Source: Thalassobacillus_A hwangdonensis (lineage in GTDB: Bacteria > Bacillota > Bacilli > Bacillales > Halobacillaceae). Taken from it: a stretch of DNA of 64,000 nucleotides. Positions 49,369 to 57,319 of this stretch are shown in pieces (the first letter of the stretch is position 1; every line of letters begins with the position of its first letter). The stretch is taken from contig NZ_JBHTKL010000002.1 of the NCBI RefSeq assembly GCF_042675915.1, positions 1 to 64,000 on the forward strand. Reading direction: 5' to 3'. The notes beneath the pieces are model-generated. The model made no database searches. It was not told where the DNA came from and saw only the letters and a list, made by a program, of their open reading frames with translations. A program made the position numbers and the translations under genes.

Positions 49369-50139
49369 ATGTACAAAATCAAGGAAGTCGCTGAGCTGGC
49401 TGGAGTAAGTGTGCGCACACTGCATCATTATGATCGAATTAGCTTGTTGAAGCCGGCAATCGTCGGTGTAAACGGGTATCGGTTCTATGATGATGCCAAC
49501 CTGAGCAGGCTGCAGCAAATCTTATTCTATAAGGAAATGGGTTTCTCCCTGCAGGAAATCGGCGGCATACTGGATGATCCGACTTTCGATTTCAAGAAGG
49601 CACTGGAAAAGCACAAGGTGATTCTTGAAGCGAAAATGCATCGCCTCGAACGAATCATTCGCTCGGTTGATCAGACAATCGATGCGATGGAAGGAGGAAC
49701 TACAATGTCCAAAGAAGAAAAACTGGAGCCATTCGATATGTCAGAAATCGAAGCGCATCAGAAGAAATATGCAGATGAAGTGAAGGAAAGATGGGGCCAT
49801 ACGGATCCTTACAAAGAATCGATGCAAAAGACCGCGTCTTATGATGCAGACGATTGGAAGCAGATCCAGGAAGACATGAATCAGCTTTACAAAGGTATTG
49901 CAGACCGTATGGATGAGGGGCCTGAAGATACTGAAGTTCAGCGTTTAGTCGGAGAATACCGAAACCATATCACAGGTAACTTCTACGAATGCACGCCTGA
50001 AATTTTCCGAGGCCTTGGCGACATGTATGTCAATGATCCTCGCTTCACGAAAAATATCGATAAAGTGAAGCCTGGATTAGCGGAATTTCTGCGTGATGCC
50101 ATCCAAGTGTACTGTGATAATCTGGAACAAAGCAGGTGA
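49369..50139 (+). CDS. MerR-family activator with TipAS ligand domain (Mta-like)
   Basis: This 256-residue protein has a MerR DNA-binding domain (about 1-70, MYKIKEVAELAGVSVRTLHHYDRISLLKP), a long dimerisation helix (75-115) and a TipAS antibiotic-recognition domain (about 130-250, AHQKKYADEVKERWG and a late FYECTPEIFRGLGDMY). Relatives such as TipAL, SkgA and B. subtilis Mta activate multidrug transporter genes when they bind thiopeptides or other drugs. ATG 49369 follows GAGGTGATGG; an upstream GTG overlaps that site. It is probably autoregulated through its 19-bp-spacer promoter. Confidence 0.9.
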   Translation: MYKIKEVAELAGVSVRTLHHYDRISLLKPAIVGVNGYRFYDDANLSRLQQILFYKEMGFSLQEIGGILDDPTFDFKKALEKHKVILEAKMHRLERIIRSVDQTIDAMEGGTTMSKEEKLEPFDMSEIEAHQKKYADEVKERWGHTDPYKESMQKTASYDADDWKQIQEDMNQLYKGIADRMDEGPEDTEVQRLVGEYRNHITGNFYECTPEIFRGLGDMYVNDPRFTKNIDKVKPGLAEFLRDAIQVYCDNLEQSR

Positions 50140-50164
50140 GCCGACATGGCTCACCTCTTTTTTT
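50136..50164 (+). terminator. Terminator of the MerR-type gene
   Basis: AGGTGAGCC pairs with GGCTCACCT and is followed by CTTTTTTT. Confidence 0.85.
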
Positions 50165-50227
50165 AATAAAAGGAATTCAACCCACCAATCTAGAAAGGTA
50201 AGGATAGAGTGAATTGGAAGGAAGTGG

Positions 50228-50599
50228 ATGGAAATAGGCGATATCATAAGCTTTGCAGTAATTGTGCTGATTGTTTATTTAGGTTTTTATTATGGGTTGA
50301 AACTGAAACTGGGCATTAAGGAAGAAATCCCTTATAAGCATGTGAACAAAAAACACAAATGGACCGAAATGATCGTAGTTTTTGGCGGAATTGCGGCTGT
50401 CATTACGGTGACGGTCATCGATCCTTATATGATCCACCCAACAAGATACCAATTTCTAATGGTAATCTTATTCATGTTTCGTGGCTGGATGGAATGGAAG
50501 CACAAAAGGGAAGCGAAGCGACATTATCTTAGTCTGTTAACTAGTTTGACTTTGATTATAGTTATAGTAGGCGTGGAAATTATAAGTCCTTGGTTATGA
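50228..50599 (+). CDS. DUF4181-type small membrane protein
   Basis: This 123-residue protein has four hydrophobic helices (about 5-22, 45-63, 74-88, 100-119), a basic cytoplasmic loop (KHVNKKHKW) and the segment FRGWMEWKHKREAKRHYL. These features match DUF4181 proteins, short integral membrane proteins of unknown function common in Bacillaceae. GAAGGAAG precedes the ATG. It is monocistronic. Confidence 0.75.
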   Translation: MEIGDIISFAVIVLIVYLGFYYGLKLKLGIKEEIPYKHVNKKHKWTEMIVVFGGIAAVITVTVIDPYMIHPTRYQFLMVILFMFRGWMEWKHKREAKRHYLSLLTSLTLIIVIVGVEIISPWL

Positions 50600-50600
50600 A

Positions 50601-50636
50601 ACGTGCTCAGCCTTTACAGCTGAGCACTTATTTTCA
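50601..50636. terminator. Bidirectional terminator
   Basis: GTGCTCAGC pairs with GCTGAGCAC and is followed by TTATTTT. It lies between the DUF4181 gene and a convergent methyltransferase gene. Confidence 0.82.
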
Positions 50637-51689
50637 CCTTGGTTTGGCAATGATACCGTTATGGACTTTGATGTAGCCATGACGAAGGATGTCCAGTCCG
50701 TTCTCATACATATACAGCCCCATCTGTTCGACCGTCATCAATTCACGATAGGTGTGGTTCATGACATCTGCCATGATCTGATAGTAAAGCTTAGAGCGGA
50801 CTTGACTGCGTGGAGTCGTCATAACGACATAGCCGCCATCTTTCAGGAATTTCCGGTGCCAGTCGACTACTTCGTGTTTGTATTCATCAGGGAAGTGCTC
50901 GAGCAATCCGACGGAAAGGACGATATCGAATTCCTTTCCATAGTCGAGGTTTCGGATGTCATCAACTACATATTCAATGTTAAAATCATTTTTGTAGTAG
51001 ATCTTTTGGCTTCCGGTTGCCGGATTCTCTCCTAAAAATGGGTAGGAGTCTGGGAAATCTGCAAAACGGGTCGTCTTACAGTATTCATCATAATCAACCA
51101 TGACGACTTCAGCCTCCGGGTACATTGCCGCAAGCTGCATTGCTTCATATCCCTCAGCAGCTCCGAGGAAGAGGATGCGCGGATGTTTCACATCCAACCC
51201 TTCAAAGAGCGCCCGCTTTCCTCTCGGGTCCCAGATTCCATCCTGCATGCGGTGGACATAATTCCACAACTGGATTTTAACGACATCTCCAAGTGCCTGT
51301 TTGACTTGAGATGGTTTGAATGAACGAATACTGCTGAAGAACTGCTTTTTTGCTTCCTGCATTTCTGCCGGGACGTCTTTCTGGAACCATTCATGAAACG
51401 CTTTATTGAAGAATGTCCAAGAAGTGTGAGGATCCATCTCTTTGGCGTGATTCTTTTCCCAAGTGATTCTGTCCTTGGAATAGGTCTTCACCTCATAGGG
51501 CTTCCGGACATCCTTCCATGTAAGCTGGGACCAGTCCTTTACCGTATTCATCGTCACGAACTTATTGTATTCCTTTTCCGAATAATGTCTTAAATCGATA
51601 CGATACTGGTTGATCAGTTCCGTTTTTCCAATGTGTGATTCATCGAAAGGGGAGGCGTTTGGTTCAGAACGGATGGCTTCTTCCAACAT
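50634..51689 (-). CDS. Class I SAM-dependent methyltransferase, unknown substrate
   Basis: This 351-residue protein has an N-terminal ~170-residue region of unknown fold (with KDWSQLTWKDVRKPYEVK and many aromatics) followed by a Rossmann methyltransferase domain: ILFLGAAEGYEAMQLAAMYPEAEVVMVDYD, DIVLSVGLLEHFPDEY and a YVVMTTPRSQ strand. The acceptor is unknown. The start is the ATG at 51689, 7 bases after AGGAGG; an ATG six bases earlier is too close to that site. A hairpin at 51735-51770 lies just upstream. Confidence 0.78.
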   Translation of the reverse strand: MLEEAIRSEPNASPFDESHIGKTELINQYRIDLRHYSEKEYNKFVTMNTVKDWSQLTWKDVRKPYEVKTYSKDRITWEKNHAKEMDPHTSWTFFNKAFHEWFQKDVPAEMQEAKKQFFSSIRSFKPSQVKQALGDVVKIQLWNYVHRMQDGIWDPRGKRALFEGLDVKHPRILFLGAAEGYEAMQLAAMYPEAEVVMVDYDEYCKTTRFADFPDSYPFLGENPATGSQKIYYKNDFNIEYVVDDIRNLDYGKEFDIVLSVGLLEHFPDEYKHEVVDWHRKFLKDGGYVVMTTPRSQVRSKLYYQIMADVMNHTYRELMTVEQMGLYMYENGLDILRHGYIKVHNGIIAKPR

Positions 51690-51734
51690 GTACATTCCTC
51701 CTAAAGCTATCAGAATATTCAATAATATAAGTAT

Positions 51735-51770
51735 AAGCCTGTTTGAAAATATTTACAAACAGGCTTTTAT
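51735..51770. other. Hairpin upstream of the methyltransferase gene
   Basis: AAGCCTGTTT and AAACAGGCTT are perfect inverted arms around a 12-base AT-rich loop, followed by TTTAT on the plus strand. It lies about 46 bases upstream of the minus-strand methyltransferase start, so it is either in its leader RNA or a plus-strand terminator for antisense transcription. Confidence 0.45.
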
Positions 51771-51859
51771 CATGAAATGAGGGCTTGGCCTATACAATGT
51801 AAAAAGAGAACGTATCACTTTCCTGTCCTCCTCTGAATAAACTGTATAGAGGTGATTGT

Positions 51860-52075
51860 ATGGGTGATCTTATCCCATTTCCGAAGCGGCCTGATCCACC
51901 GAAACCGAAGATTCCACTGACATATGAGGAAAGTCTCGAACTTAGCAAGCTGGAAGAGCTCGTAAAGGATGTCGATAGTTTAAGAAAGCTGATCATTGCT
52001 AAAATCAAGGTGAATCGTTTCATCAAAAAAGTGCATAAACGACATCGTAATGAAGAAAACGGGAAACTTTATTGA
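51860..52075 (+). CDS. Small hypothetical protein (71 aa)
   Basis: The 71 residues begin MGDLIPFPKRPDPPKPKIPLTYEE, a proline-rich extended arm, followed by a charged helix or coiled coil (ESLELSKLEELVKDVDSLRKLIIAKIKVNRFIKK) and a basic tail. There is no membrane segment. GAGGTGAT precedes the ATG and a terminator overlaps the stop. I do not recognise the family; the arm-plus-helix layout suggests a protein partner. Confidence 0.68.
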   Translation: MGDLIPFPKRPDPPKPKIPLTYEESLELSKLEELVKDVDSLRKLIIAKIKVNRFIKKVHKRHRNEENGKLY

Positions 52076-52090
52076 TCCGTTTTCTTTTTG
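52054..52090 (+). terminator. Terminator of the 71-residue gene
   Basis: AGAAAACGG pairs with CCGTTTTCT and is followed by TTTTG. The gene stop codon lies in the loop. Confidence 0.8.
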
Positions 52091-52198
52091 TATTGGCAGG
52101 ATTTACATATACCCTGTCCTCTTTCTTAGTTTTACTGACCAACTTGAAGGGAATAGCATAACCAACAGGTCAGCATACTAAGGGAAGAGGTGAATCTG

Positions 52199-52285
52199 AT
52201 GAGAAAACTGATCAAATATATCCCTATCATATATCCGATTGTACGAAAGTTGATGAGAAGACGCGGACGAACACGCACATTTTAA
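52199..52285 (+). CDS. Predicted 28-residue basic peptide
   Basis: ATG 52199 follows GAGGTGA by 5 bases. The 28 residues form a cationic amphipathic helix: MRKLIKYIPIIYPIVRKL followed by MRRRGRTRTF, ten basic residues and no acidic residue. A strong terminator starts 7 bases after the stop. It could be a small regulator, a membrane-active peptide or a nucleic acid binder. Confidence 0.55.
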   Translation: MRKLIKYIPIIYPIVRKLMRRRGRTRTF

Positions 52286-52291
52286 ACAAGC

Positions 52292-52320
52292 AGGCACGCC
52301 ATTGACGGCGTGCCTTTTTT
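52292..52320. terminator. Terminator after the 28-residue peptide gene
   Basis: GGCACGCC and GGCGTGCC form a perfect stem followed by a T-run; the convergent small membrane gene ends at 52329. Confidence 0.88.
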
Positions 52321-52328
52321 CATGGAGA

Positions 52329-52520
52329 TTACCTTCTGAACCCTCGGACCATTGCGACAACGCCATGATAAAGAAGGACAAGAGAAAATACGATGACTGC
52401 CAGCACACCAATGATCAAGCCAAGCGGTTTCAGAGGTTCAAAGAATTCCGTATACGGGACACGAATCAGAGCGAAGCCGGCCAGGATGCACGCCAAGTAG
52501 AGCAATGGATAACGTTCCAT
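52329..52520 (-). CDS. Small two-helix membrane protein (63 aa)
   Basis: From ATG 52520, behind GGGAGTGA, this encodes 63 residues with two hydrophobic helices (about 4-21 and 33-57) joined by VPYTEFFEPLK and ending in RGFRR, so the ends should be cytoplasmic. A longer frame reaching 52709 would overlap the divergent secreted-protein gene and has no ribosome binding site. The family is not recognised. Confidence 0.6.
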   Translation of the reverse strand: MERYPLLYLACILAGFALIRVPYTEFFEPLKPLGLIIGVLAVIVFSLVLLYHGVVAMVRGFRR

Positions 52521-52641
52521 TGTTATCACTCCCTTCTGTTCACTATATGATTCAAGCTTGGAGAATATTTTCATCATCGACTGACGGATTCTGGTTATGC
52601 TATGAACGAAGAAAATTATTCCACCATGGAGGTTTAACATC

Positions 52642-53256
52642 ATGATGAAAAAAATGATTGTTGCAGCATTTACAATTGGAATGCTAGGGATAACTTTCCC
52701 TGTTACCATCAGTCACGCAGATCACCACACTACCGTCCACGGAGAGATGCATGAAAACAAGGCAGAGTTTCATGAACAGTTTAGGGACTTGGTGAAGCAA
52801 GGTTACACGAAGAAAGATATCGTTCGTGCCTTCCATATCGCCAAGAAGAGCGGAGAAGATGTGGAGGAGATTCTGAAGCATCATAAGGAAACTCAATCAT
52901 GGGAGAAAACGGCAGAACACTATGGAGTTGACCTTGAAAAAATGAAGGAAGAGTACCGGGCGAAACGAGAAGCCTTCATTGAGGATCATAAAGATGCAAT
53001 CATGAGTCAACTCTCTGAATACACTGGGAAGACAGAGAAAGAATTGAATGAATTGATCGAAAGTGGAGTCCCCATTTCATTTCTTGTAAAAGCTTCGATC
53101 GTCTCCAAAGTTGCAGAAACCGATTTTGACAAGCTGGTGGCTGCAAAACGAAAGGGAAAATCTTTTAAGGAAATGACAGAAGATCTGAACATCGATCAGG
53201 AAGCACTTCATAAGGAAATGAAGGAATTCATGAAAGAAGTTAAAGGTGAAGAGTGA
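52642..53256 (+). CDS. Secreted helical protein of unknown function
   Basis: This 204-residue protein has a cleavable signal peptide (cut after ISHA, about residue 26) and a mature part that is almost all charged helices, rich in Lys, Glu and His. Repeated helix-turn segments occur (FRDLVKQGYTKKDIVRAFHIAKKSGEDVEEILKHH; GVDLEKMKEEY; FDKLVAAKRKGKSFKEMTEDLNID). The segments of the type G-x-S/T-x-x-E/D-hydrophobic resemble each other and suggest internal duplication. GGAGG precedes the ATG pair. It is monocistronic; function is unknown. Confidence 0.72.
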   Translation: MMKKMIVAAFTIGMLGITFPVTISHADHHTTVHGEMHENKAEFHEQFRDLVKQGYTKKDIVRAFHIAKKSGEDVEEILKHHKETQSWEKTAEHYGVDLEKMKEEYRAKREAFIEDHKDAIMSQLSEYTGKTEKELNELIESGVPISFLVKASIVSKVAETDFDKLVAAKRKGKSFKEMTEDLNIDQEALHKEMKEFMKEVKGEE

Positions 53257-53260
53257 AGGG

Positions 53261-53293
53261 AACAGGTCGGGAATCCGGCCTGTTTTCATTTCC
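53261..53293 (+). terminator. Terminator of the secreted helical protein gene
   Basis: GAACAGGTCGG pairs with CCGGCCTGTTT and is followed by TCATTT. Confidence 0.78.
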
Positions 53294-53391
53294 GTCAGAA
53301 GATGTGCTTCAAGCGTAGCAATTACTGGAATATATCCGAGTGATTTAGTATGCTTTTGTCAAAGAACTTGAAGTAGGGGGAGAGCTGGACG

Positions 53392-54549
53392 ATGGTGGAT
53401 GTGTACACTTCATTTATTGAAAACGAACGTCAGAAGGAATTATTCGAAAAAGCAGTGCGTCTAGCCGAACAGGCAAAGAAGCATGCACCGCAGTCTGACC
53501 GTGACGCACGGTTTTCAGTGGAAGTACTGAAAGAGTTGAAGAAAGAGCACTATTTTTCTTTACCATTACCTGAAAAGCTCGGCGGAGAGGACTTGTCTTT
53601 ATATGAATTTTTATTATTACAGGAGCGACTAGCGGTTGGGGACGGTTCGGTAGCGTTGTCTGTTGGGTGGCACCTCGGGATTCTGATGGAGCTTAGGGAT
53701 GAGAAGTTATGGGAAGAGGAGAAGTTCAAGCAAATAAGCGAAGAGATCAGTAAGCATCAGGTGGTCATGAATCGTGCTGCTTCTGAACCTGCAACAGGAA
53801 GCCCGACAAGAGGTGGAAAACCGGAAACGAATGCAAAGAAAGATGGAGATGGCTATGTACTGAATGGGCGTAAAACGTTTACTTCTATGGCGGATGCATT
53901 GGATTATTTCATCGTGACCGCTTCGATTGAAGCAGAGGATCAGGTCGGTTGGTTCTTGATTCATAAGGATACACCTGGATTAACTGTTGACCATACGTGG
54001 GATACGCTCGGTATGCGAGGGACAGCAAGTGATGACCTTATTTTGAACAATGTTCATGTAAACGCTGATAACCTGGTGGAACTGGCTGGTAAGAAGAAGT
54101 CTCAGCCAAAAGGTTGGCTGCTCCATATCCCGGCTTGTTATCTGGGGATTGCCATCGCCGCACGGAACGATGCGATTGCTTTCGCCAAGGACTTTCAGCC
54201 GAACAGTCTGGATCACCCGATTTCTGAAGTACCCCATATCCAACAGAAGATAGGGGAAATGGAAATGAAGCTGATGCATGCGCGTACATTCATGTATGCG
54301 GTAGCGGAAAAGTGGGATCGTGCTCCTGAGCGGAGAAATGAATTGGAGGCAGAACTGGCTGTCGTCAAAACGGTAGCCACGAATGCAGCGAACGAAGTGG
54401 TTGATCTTGCAATGAGGATCGCAGGTGGCAGAGGACTATCGAAAACGTATCCGTTTGAAAAGTATTGTCGCGATGTTCGTGCCGGCTTGCATAACCCGCC
54501 GATGGACGATGCTGTTCTGGGGATGTTGGCTAAAAGAGCGACGAAGTAA
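53392..54549 (+). CDS. Acyl-CoA dehydrogenase family protein
   Basis: This 385-residue flavoenzyme has the three family regions: an N-terminal helical part (PLPEKLGGEDLSLYEFLLLQERLA), a central beta domain with MNRAASEPATGS and NGRKTFTSMADALDYFIV, then a C-terminal helical part with IAGGRGLSKTYPFEKYCRDVRAG. It resembles B. subtilis YdbM. FAD-dependent alpha,beta-oxidation of an acyl or related substrate is expected, but the usual catalytic Glu position cannot be confirmed by eye. GGGGGAGAG precedes the ATG. It stands alone, outside any fatty-acid operon. Confidence 0.82.
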   Translation: MVDVYTSFIENERQKELFEKAVRLAEQAKKHAPQSDRDARFSVEVLKELKKEHYFSLPLPEKLGGEDLSLYEFLLLQERLAVGDGSVALSVGWHLGILMELRDEKLWEEEKFKQISEEISKHQVVMNRAASEPATGSPTRGGKPETNAKKDGDGYVLNGRKTFTSMADALDYFIVTASIEAEDQVGWFLIHKDTPGLTVDHTWDTLGMRGTASDDLILNNVHVNADNLVELAGKKKSQPKGWLLHIPACYLGIAIAARNDAIAFAKDFQPNSLDHPISEVPHIQQKIGEMEMKLMHARTFMYAVAEKWDRAPERRNELEAELAVVKTVATNAANEVVDLAMRIAGGRGLSKTYPFEKYCRDVRAGLHNPPMDDAVLGMLAKRATK

Positions 54550-54579
54550 GGAAGAAGCACTCATTGCTTCTTCCTTTTG
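54550..54579. terminator. Bidirectional terminator
   Basis: GGAAGAAGCA pairs with TGCTTCTTCC and is followed by TTTTG. The convergent DUF4177 gene ends inside it. Confidence 0.8.
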
Positions 54580-54749
54580 AATATCAGCTCATAAAAACTG
54601 GGCATCCCATAGGATTTTATTCCCGGAGCGAAAACCTGCACGAGCTCCCAGCCTTCTTTTTCATGGTCGTAAACGATCTGATGGTAGTCCTGTTCAGGTT
54701 TGAGCTTGAATTTGGATAAGGCTACTTTCACGAATTTATGTTCATACAT
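54561..54749 (-). CDS. DUF4177 family protein
   Basis: This 62-residue protein has the DUF4177 pattern: KFVKVALSKFK, then YHQIVYDHEKEGWELVQVFAPG and YELIFKRK, a small alpha/beta domain. These proteins are widespread in Firmicutes and have no assigned role. AAAAGGGGGG precedes the ATG. It lies convergent to the acyl-CoA dehydrogenase gene. Confidence 0.82.
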   Translation of the reverse strand: MYEHKFVKVALSKFKLKPEQDYHQIVYDHEKEGWELVQVFAPGIKSYGMPSFYELIFKRKKQ

Positions 54750-54862
54750 ATGTATACCCCCCTTTTCTCTATTATCGGTTGGAAGATTCCAATGCGTAAG
54801 ACCCGAACCTATGTACTTGCCTGTGTTAGAATGGAAGCAAATATACTAAAGGGGTATGGAGA

Positions 54863-55780
54863 ATGAATTTTCTGGCGCTTGACTTCGAAACAGCTAATTC
54901 CTCCCGTGGGAGCGTGTGCTCGATCGGGATTGTCGAATATGAAAATGGTCAGCTGAAAAATGAATATTACCGACTGGTAAAACCGAAGCGGAATTATTTT
55001 TCTTCGTTCAACATAAATGTGCACGGAATTACACCGGAAGATGTTGCAGATGCTCCTGAATTCGATGAATTATGGGAGTCGGACATCAAAAAGATGCTTG
55101 AGGGCAGGCTTGTAGTCGCGCATAATGCCCAGTTCGATATGGGCGTCCTGCGTGCTGTTCTGGACCAGTACGGTATGTCCTACCCGATGCTTGCTTACAA
55201 TTGCACCGTCAATATCTCCAAAAAGACGTGGCATCTGCCTAGCTACAACTTGAAGACAGTTGCCAATCATATCGGTTTCCGGTTTTCCCATCACCACGCG
55301 CTTGAAGATGCGAAGGCATCTGCGGAAATTCTGATGAACGCCAAACATGCACTGGCTGCTTCAGATGAAAAAGACTTGATCGAAAAGACTGGAACGACCA
55401 ATGGTATGATGTTCGATTCCGGCTACGAGCCAGCCCGTTTGAATAAACGGAAACCAGCCCGTAAACCACATGCGAGCGTGTATGTAGCCGCTTCGAAGGA
55501 TTTTGATCGCAGTCATCCGTTCTATGGGACCTCCGTGGTGTTTTCAGGAAAGCTCGAGAAGATGAAGCGAGAGGATGCCATTCAGCGTGTCGTAGATGTT
55601 GGAGCGAATTGGACACCGACAATTGAGTCCACTACGAATTATGTAGTCGTCGGGACAAAAGCGTACGAAGCCTATCAAAAAGGTGAAAAGAGCAGCAAAC
55701 TGGAACGGGCAGAAATATTGATGAGCCAAGGCTATCCAATCGAAATCATCGATGAAACAGCTTTCTGGCAGAAATTATGA
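54863..55780 (+). CDS. DEDD-family 3'-5' exonuclease with BRCT domain
   Basis: This 305-residue protein begins with a DnaQ-like exonuclease domain (about 1-165): Exo I ALDFETAN, Exo II VVAHNAQFDMGVL and Exo III HHALEDAKASAEI, so all four acidic residues and the DEDDh histidine are present. A basic linker (RLNKRKPARKPHA) leads to a BRCT domain (about 215-305, FSGKLEKMKREDAIQRVVDVGANW and TTNYVVVGTKAY). It would trim DNA or RNA 3' ends, with the BRCT giving protein or DNA-end binding. It is similar to DinG/PolC-type epsilon domains but free-standing and monocistronic. Confidence 0.9.
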   Translation: MNFLALDFETANSSRGSVCSIGIVEYENGQLKNEYYRLVKPKRNYFSSFNINVHGITPEDVADAPEFDELWESDIKKMLEGRLVVAHNAQFDMGVLRAVLDQYGMSYPMLAYNCTVNISKKTWHLPSYNLKTVANHIGFRFSHHHALEDAKASAEILMNAKHALAASDEKDLIEKTGTTNGMMFDSGYEPARLNKRKPARKPHASVYVAASKDFDRSHPFYGTSVVFSGKLEKMKREDAIQRVVDVGANWTPTIESTTNYVVVGTKAYEAYQKGEKSSKLERAEILMSQGYPIEIIDETAFWQKL

Positions 55781-55785
55781 CGAGA

Positions 55786-55828
55786 ACAGGCGGATCACTC
55801 ATTCAGTGAATCCGCCTGTTTTGTTTGC
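55786..55828. terminator. Bidirectional terminator
   Basis: AACAGGCGGATCACT pairs with AGTGAATCCGCCTGTT (one bulge) and is followed by TTG; both convergent genes end at it. Confidence 0.82.
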
Positions 55829-56343
55829 ACAATGGCGATCAGTGTTGCGCCAGCGGCCTGGATCCAGCTTCCTAAAAACCCGAGCGTTTGCCCGAGTTCC
55901 GGGTCATTCGGACTTCTGGATGCACCAATCGCCTGCATGGAATTTCCGATCACCTGCATCAAGTTTCCTGTATTGATCAATGATTGGGCCTGCGTAATTG
56001 TTCCATCGAATCCGTCTGCAAGAACAACTCCTCCACCTAATGCCTGCAGCAGATTTCCTTTAATTGTGAACGGCCTGCGTTCTCTTTCGCTATCGGTTAA
56101 CAGTAAGCCATAGATGACCGTAGAATTCCCTATCGCCTGTGTGCCATTTCCGATGTCCTCAAGAACAGATCCTCCATCAACTGCTAAGCCACTCCCGGTT
56201 GCCTGCAGCACGTTCCCTGCGAGTGAAAGGTTATCCTGATCCTGAGTGGTGATACGCCTGGATGGAGTACTGCTGACAGCAGCCACGATTGTTCCGATCG
56301 CCTCTACCCAAGCTGCGGTCAAACCTGTCAATTGCTGATCCAT
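55795..56343 (-). CDS. Glycine-rich repetitive protein (DUF6944-like)
   Basis: This 182-residue protein is built on repeats of the type G-N-x-x-Q-A-x-G: GNVLQATG (43-50), GNGTQAIG (65-72), GNLLQALG (96-103), GNLMQVIG (126-133), GNSMQAIG (133-140) and GSWIQAAG (158-165), with a related WVEAIG at 12-17. It has no signal peptide. The pattern fits membrane-associated amphipathic hairpins of a Bacillaceae repetitive family that I believe is named DUF6944. GAGAGG lies near the start. Function is unknown. Confidence 0.72.
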   Translation of the reverse strand: MDQQLTGLTAAWVEAIGTIVAAVSSTPSRRITTQDQDNLSLAGNVLQATGSGLAVDGGSVLEDIGNGTQAIGNSTVIYGLLLTDSERERRPFTIKGNLLQALGGGVVLADGFDGTITQAQSLINTGNLMQVIGNSMQAIGASRSPNDPELGQTLGFLGSWIQAAGATLIAIVQTKQADSLNE

Positions 56344-56421
56344 TGTCGACCTCTCATTTCGCCCTTTTTATTATGTGTATGCAACAGGGATTAAATCGCT
56401 ATTTTTAACTATAAAAGATAT

Positions 56422-56477
56422 ATTTTTATCGAAAAACGATAAAAATGTGTTGACTAGCATGAAAATATTGGTATGAT
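56422..56477 (+). promoter_or_regulatory. Operator and promoter of the DUF2975-XRE pair
   Basis: ATTTTTATCG (56422-56431) and CGATAAAAAT (56437-56446) are perfect inverted arms around AAAAA, directly before TTGACT (56450-56455) and TATGAT (56472-56477, 16-base spacer). The XRE protein encoded second in the operon probably binds here. Confidence 0.72.
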
Positions 56478-56507
56478 GAAAGTATCAAATGACAAGGGGA
56501 TAGAAAA

Positions 56508-57080
56508 ATGGCTAAAAAGAAGTTGACCAAGTTTTTCTCAGTTGGCAGTAAGGTTTTGTTTTATTTCTTTCTAGTAAGTGGATTGCTTGTGACGGTACTT
56601 GAAGCGATCACGATCTTTAATCCGAAAGGGAAGGTTGCAGAAGGACTGGGAGGTTTCGAACCAATCTACGGGACGTTCAATCTGACCTTCGACAAGGAAC
56701 CGGCATTATACGACGAGCAGTCTTTCCAGTTACTTTCATTGGCTGACACGGTAGTTCTGTTTGCTTTTGTTACACTGTTGTTCTTATTGCTCCATAAGTT
56801 ACTGAAAAATGTACACGAGGAACAAGTCTTCATGTATGAAAATGTTTCCCTCCTTTTCAAATTGGGACTGCTTGTACTTGTAATCGGATCAGTCAGCACA
56901 TTGCTTGGAGAAATTTTGAGTGCAAGAGCATTGGAACAGCTGACAGTTACAAATGCAGATCTGAGCTATACACCATTTGCTTTTGCTGATTTCATCATCA
57001 CGGGCATCGTCCTGATCGTCATCAGTGTGACGTTGAAGAAGGCGGTACACGCAGTGAAAGAGAATGAAGAGACGATATGA
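56508..57080 (+). CDS. DUF2975 membrane protein
   Basis: This 190-residue protein has four membrane helices (about 15-35, 78-98, 115-140, 157-178) with the DUF2975 arrangement: an outer segment after helix 1, EQVFMYENVSLLFKLGLLVLV between helices 2 and 3, and an alternating ITGIVLIVISVTLKKAV end. DUF2975 genes are regularly paired with a small XRE regulator, as here, where the stop overlaps the next start (ATGA). The pair may work as a membrane-controlled repressor; the signal is unknown. Confidence 0.82.
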   Translation: MAKKKLTKFFSVGSKVLFYFFLVSGLLVTVLEAITIFNPKGKVAEGLGGFEPIYGTFNLTFDKEPALYDEQSFQLLSLADTVVLFAFVTLLFLLLHKLLKNVHEEQVFMYENVSLLFKLGLLVLVIGSVSTLLGEILSARALEQLTVTNADLSYTPFAFADFIITGIVLIVISVTLKKAVHAVKENEETI

Positions 57081-57283
57081 TCAAAGTCAATTTAGATGTG
57101 ATGATGGCTAAACGCAGGATTTCGTTGAACGATTTGTCAGAGAAAGTGGAGGTCACACCGGCCAATCTATCCAAGCTTAAGAATGAAAAAGGAAAGGCGA
57201 TCCGGTTCTCTACACTTGATGCTTTGTGTAAAGCTTTGGATTGTCAGCCTGGAGATTTGTTAGAATATGTAGAGGAGAGCTGA
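57077..57283 (+). CDS. XRE-family small transcriptional regulator (YozG-like)
   Basis: This 68-residue Cro/CI-type helix-turn-helix protein reads MIKVNLDVMMAKRRISLNDLSEKVEVTPANLSKLKNEK and ends with DALCKALDCQPGDLLEY. It overlaps the DUF2975 gene by 4 bases and should be produced with it. It is expected to bind the inverted repeat at 56422-56446 and to repress its own operon, with the membrane partner as a possible anti-repressor. Confidence 0.87.
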   Translation: MIKVNLDVMMAKRRISLNDLSEKVEVTPANLSKLKNEKGKAIRFSTLDALCKALDCQPGDLLEYVEES

Positions 57284-57319
57284 TCTCTTACTATATCGAT
57301 AGAAGAAGGAGTGGCAAGC

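Noticed and set aside
52521..52709. N-terminal extension of the 63-residue membrane protein
   Set aside because: It would overlap the divergent secreted-protein gene and its signal peptide; ATG 52520 has its own ribosome binding site.
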